Shown here: piece by piece, positions 63,801 through 64,000 of the stretch
How positions within the stretch are numbered: the first letter of the stretch is position 1
Layout: every line of letters starts with the position of its first letter
The notes under the pieces: generated by a model
The model's input: the letters and a program-made list of their open reading frames with translations, nothing else
Databases searched by the model: none
Told to the model about the DNA's origin: nothing
Made by a program: the position numbers and the translations under genes
NCBI GenBank assembly: GCA_027488935.1
Contig: JAIYAP010000054.1
Coordinates: 99,285-163,284 of the forward strand
Reading direction: 5' to 3'
Length of the DNA: 64,000 bases
DNA from: Saprospiraceae bacterium
GTDB taxonomy: Bacteria; Bacteroidota; Bacteroidia; Chitinophagales; Saprospiraceae

Positions 63801-64000
63801 GAATTGACCATTACCTGCGTCATCGCCTGCATACGCTACACGAACGATGGCTTTGATGTTGTTCAAATCCGCAAAATTGAAATCGATCACATAAACATTG
63901 CTCCATTTATCCGATGGGAAGTTTTGCTCACGACCCGTTGAAGCCAACACCGCCTGACGTGGGTTCGATGGATTCGTTGACAAATCTTCAGGACGAGAGA
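60804..64000 (-). CDS. Very large secreted protein with tandem PhoX-like units, Ig/PKD-like domains and T9SS sorting domain (5' end outside window)
   Basis: The frame is open past the right edge; its start is not in the window. Visible are the end of a first PhoX/DUF839-like unit and a complete second one, both with RPED(L/I)(S/T)TNP, STGREQNFPSDKW and YAGDDAGNGQFQGPDYGLRS, offset by 1476 bp (492 codons). They are followed by several Ig/PKD-like domains of about 80-90 residues with the pattern GTYSVTVTNTNGCSASD. The C-terminus (LKMYPNPTQGLVNLEMTQ to VIQ) is a T9SS sorting domain. PhoX proteins are calcium-iron phosphatases, but activity here cannot be told. The protein should be exported and surface-exposed. 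Confidence 0.82.
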   Translation of the reverse strand, partial: SRPEDLSTNPSNPRQAVLASTGREQNFPSDKWSNVYVIDFNFADLNNIKAIVRVAYAGDDAGNGQFQGPDYGLRSADNLDWADNGLVYIQEDRSVTGFGLASGQEASVWEMNPTTGKLTRIAQIDRTAVPAGQTDSAPTDLGNWESSGILDVSSLFGVNDKMLFVAVTQAHSLTGGPITANTLAEGGQLLFIEGEKESVTTAPAQLKGLATWKTTPSFTIGENFNGYFPTGIPDGVGAVKRDDQTVRLYINSELGPTAGYAYQLANGTSLTGARVSFFDIDIADHTVKAAGLAYNKIIDRAGAVVTAAPQINEGTSATAGLDRLCSASFFKGGTYNLTDDIFFTGEEGADGQEFALDVATNTLHCLPWLGRAAWENVTMLDAGNPGKVAILIGDDRAGAPLLLYIGDKNATNDGSFLDRNGLGRGKIYVWKADNGDLSVEQFKGTSSSRTGSFVEIAFYNPALAGTTGYDALGFANQATTDALGDAKGAFSFARPEDITTNPTNPRQALFVSTGREQNFPSDKWGTTYIVDFNFSDLANIKANIRIVYAGDDAGNGQFQGPDYGLRSPDNVDWADNGLVYIQEDRSVTGFGLTSGQEASVWEMNPTTGKLNRIAQIDRTAVPAGQTDSAPTDLGNWESSGILDVSSLFGKTNNDMLFVAVTQAHSLTGGPITANNLTEGGQILFVSGNRPCELKLQDTFAVCQGGLIEIKSPLEFQGFQTTGGVVQTLQFTQSGQYTVNAVSPNGCVATDNITVVISALPTVDLGPNGQPLCPGNTITLTAGNAGATYAWSNTTTNQTLMVTAAGTYSVTVTNTNGCSASDDITINQGVVPVVSLGADRAICFGKTANLNAGNPGAFFIWSTNVTTQAINVTPATTTTYTVTVTNTDGCTASDNVVVAVNPLPVVNLGSDTTICSSQIPFTLNAGGNFSSYFWSTGAPTQTTQISAAGTYIVTVVDSNGCEDQDDIKVTVVVCPATQEQQLLGELKMYPNPTQGLVNLEMTQFESGNYRVNVLNIDGRQILTQPIVVGGGNAMVQLNLATAPKGMYLVKLQSEKGIMVRRLVIQ

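Overview
The window comes from a member of the Bacteroidota, most likely the Saprospiria (Saprospiraceae or Haliscomenobacter-like). Four signs point there. Start codons lack Shine-Dalgarno sequences, and many are preceded at 19-90 nt by the Bacteroidota -7 box TAnnTTTG. Large secreted proteins end in type IX secretion (T9SS) sorting domains. Ribosomal protein L36 is the zinc-free form. TPR-CHAT proteins and imelysins are present. This is inferred from gene content only; no rRNA or tRNA gene is present, and no CRISPR array was seen.

Layout. 1-4190: end of the spc/alpha ribosomal operon (map, infA, rpmJ, rpsM, rpsK, rpsD, rpoA, rplQ). 4214-13976: housekeeping and envelope genes (DUF4340 protein, DegS/HtrA-type protease, HD-domain protein, metG, PpiD-like foldase, aldehyde dehydrogenase, short HPF). 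14042-17408: a His/Cys-rich small protein, a TonB-dependent receptor and a lipoprotein, probably for metal uptake. 17623-29469: an AT-rich accessory stretch of single genes, each with its own promoter or terminator, mixed with gene fragments (aminoglycoside-phosphotransferase-like, serine hydrolase tail, membrane protein N-terminus, truncated DUF1016) and repeats. 29604-37009: a compact cluster of two imelysin lipoproteins, a di-heme oxidoreductase, an HTTM membrane protein and a FecA-like TonB receptor. 37157-49705: a second AT-rich accessory stretch with unknown proteins, two Crp/Fnr regulators flanking membrane protein and NmrA genes, two alpha/beta hydrolases, a full-length DUF1016 nuclease and a chimeric beta-lactamase-like protein. 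49736-54321 (minus strand): ECF sigma factor, membrane anti-sigma-like protein and secreted TPR-CHAT protease. 54494-64000: three T9SS cargo proteins, an M20 deacetylase and rlmF.

The most interesting candidates are these. (1) The sigma / anti-sigma-like / TPR-CHAT operon has the layout of a protease-controlled sigma switch and recalls the TPR-CHAT, Csx30 and RpoE module of type III-E CRISPR (Craspase), here without CRISPR. (2) A dispersed double-hairpin repeat has stems that covary between copies, and every copy lies downstream of a plus-strand gene in the same orientation. (3) A second ~97-bp intergenic repeat occurs three times, also always sense. (4) One open frame joins the N-terminus of a subclass B1 metallo-beta-lactamase to a complete serine beta-lactamase-like hydrolase. 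(5) The imelysin / di-heme / HTTM / TonB cluster looks like an iron-handling system with an unexplained gamma-carboxylase-like membrane enzyme.

Family assignments come from reading the translated sequence against known family motifs; no database search was run. Several start codons were moved downstream of the longest frame because a signal peptide or a -7 box demanded it.
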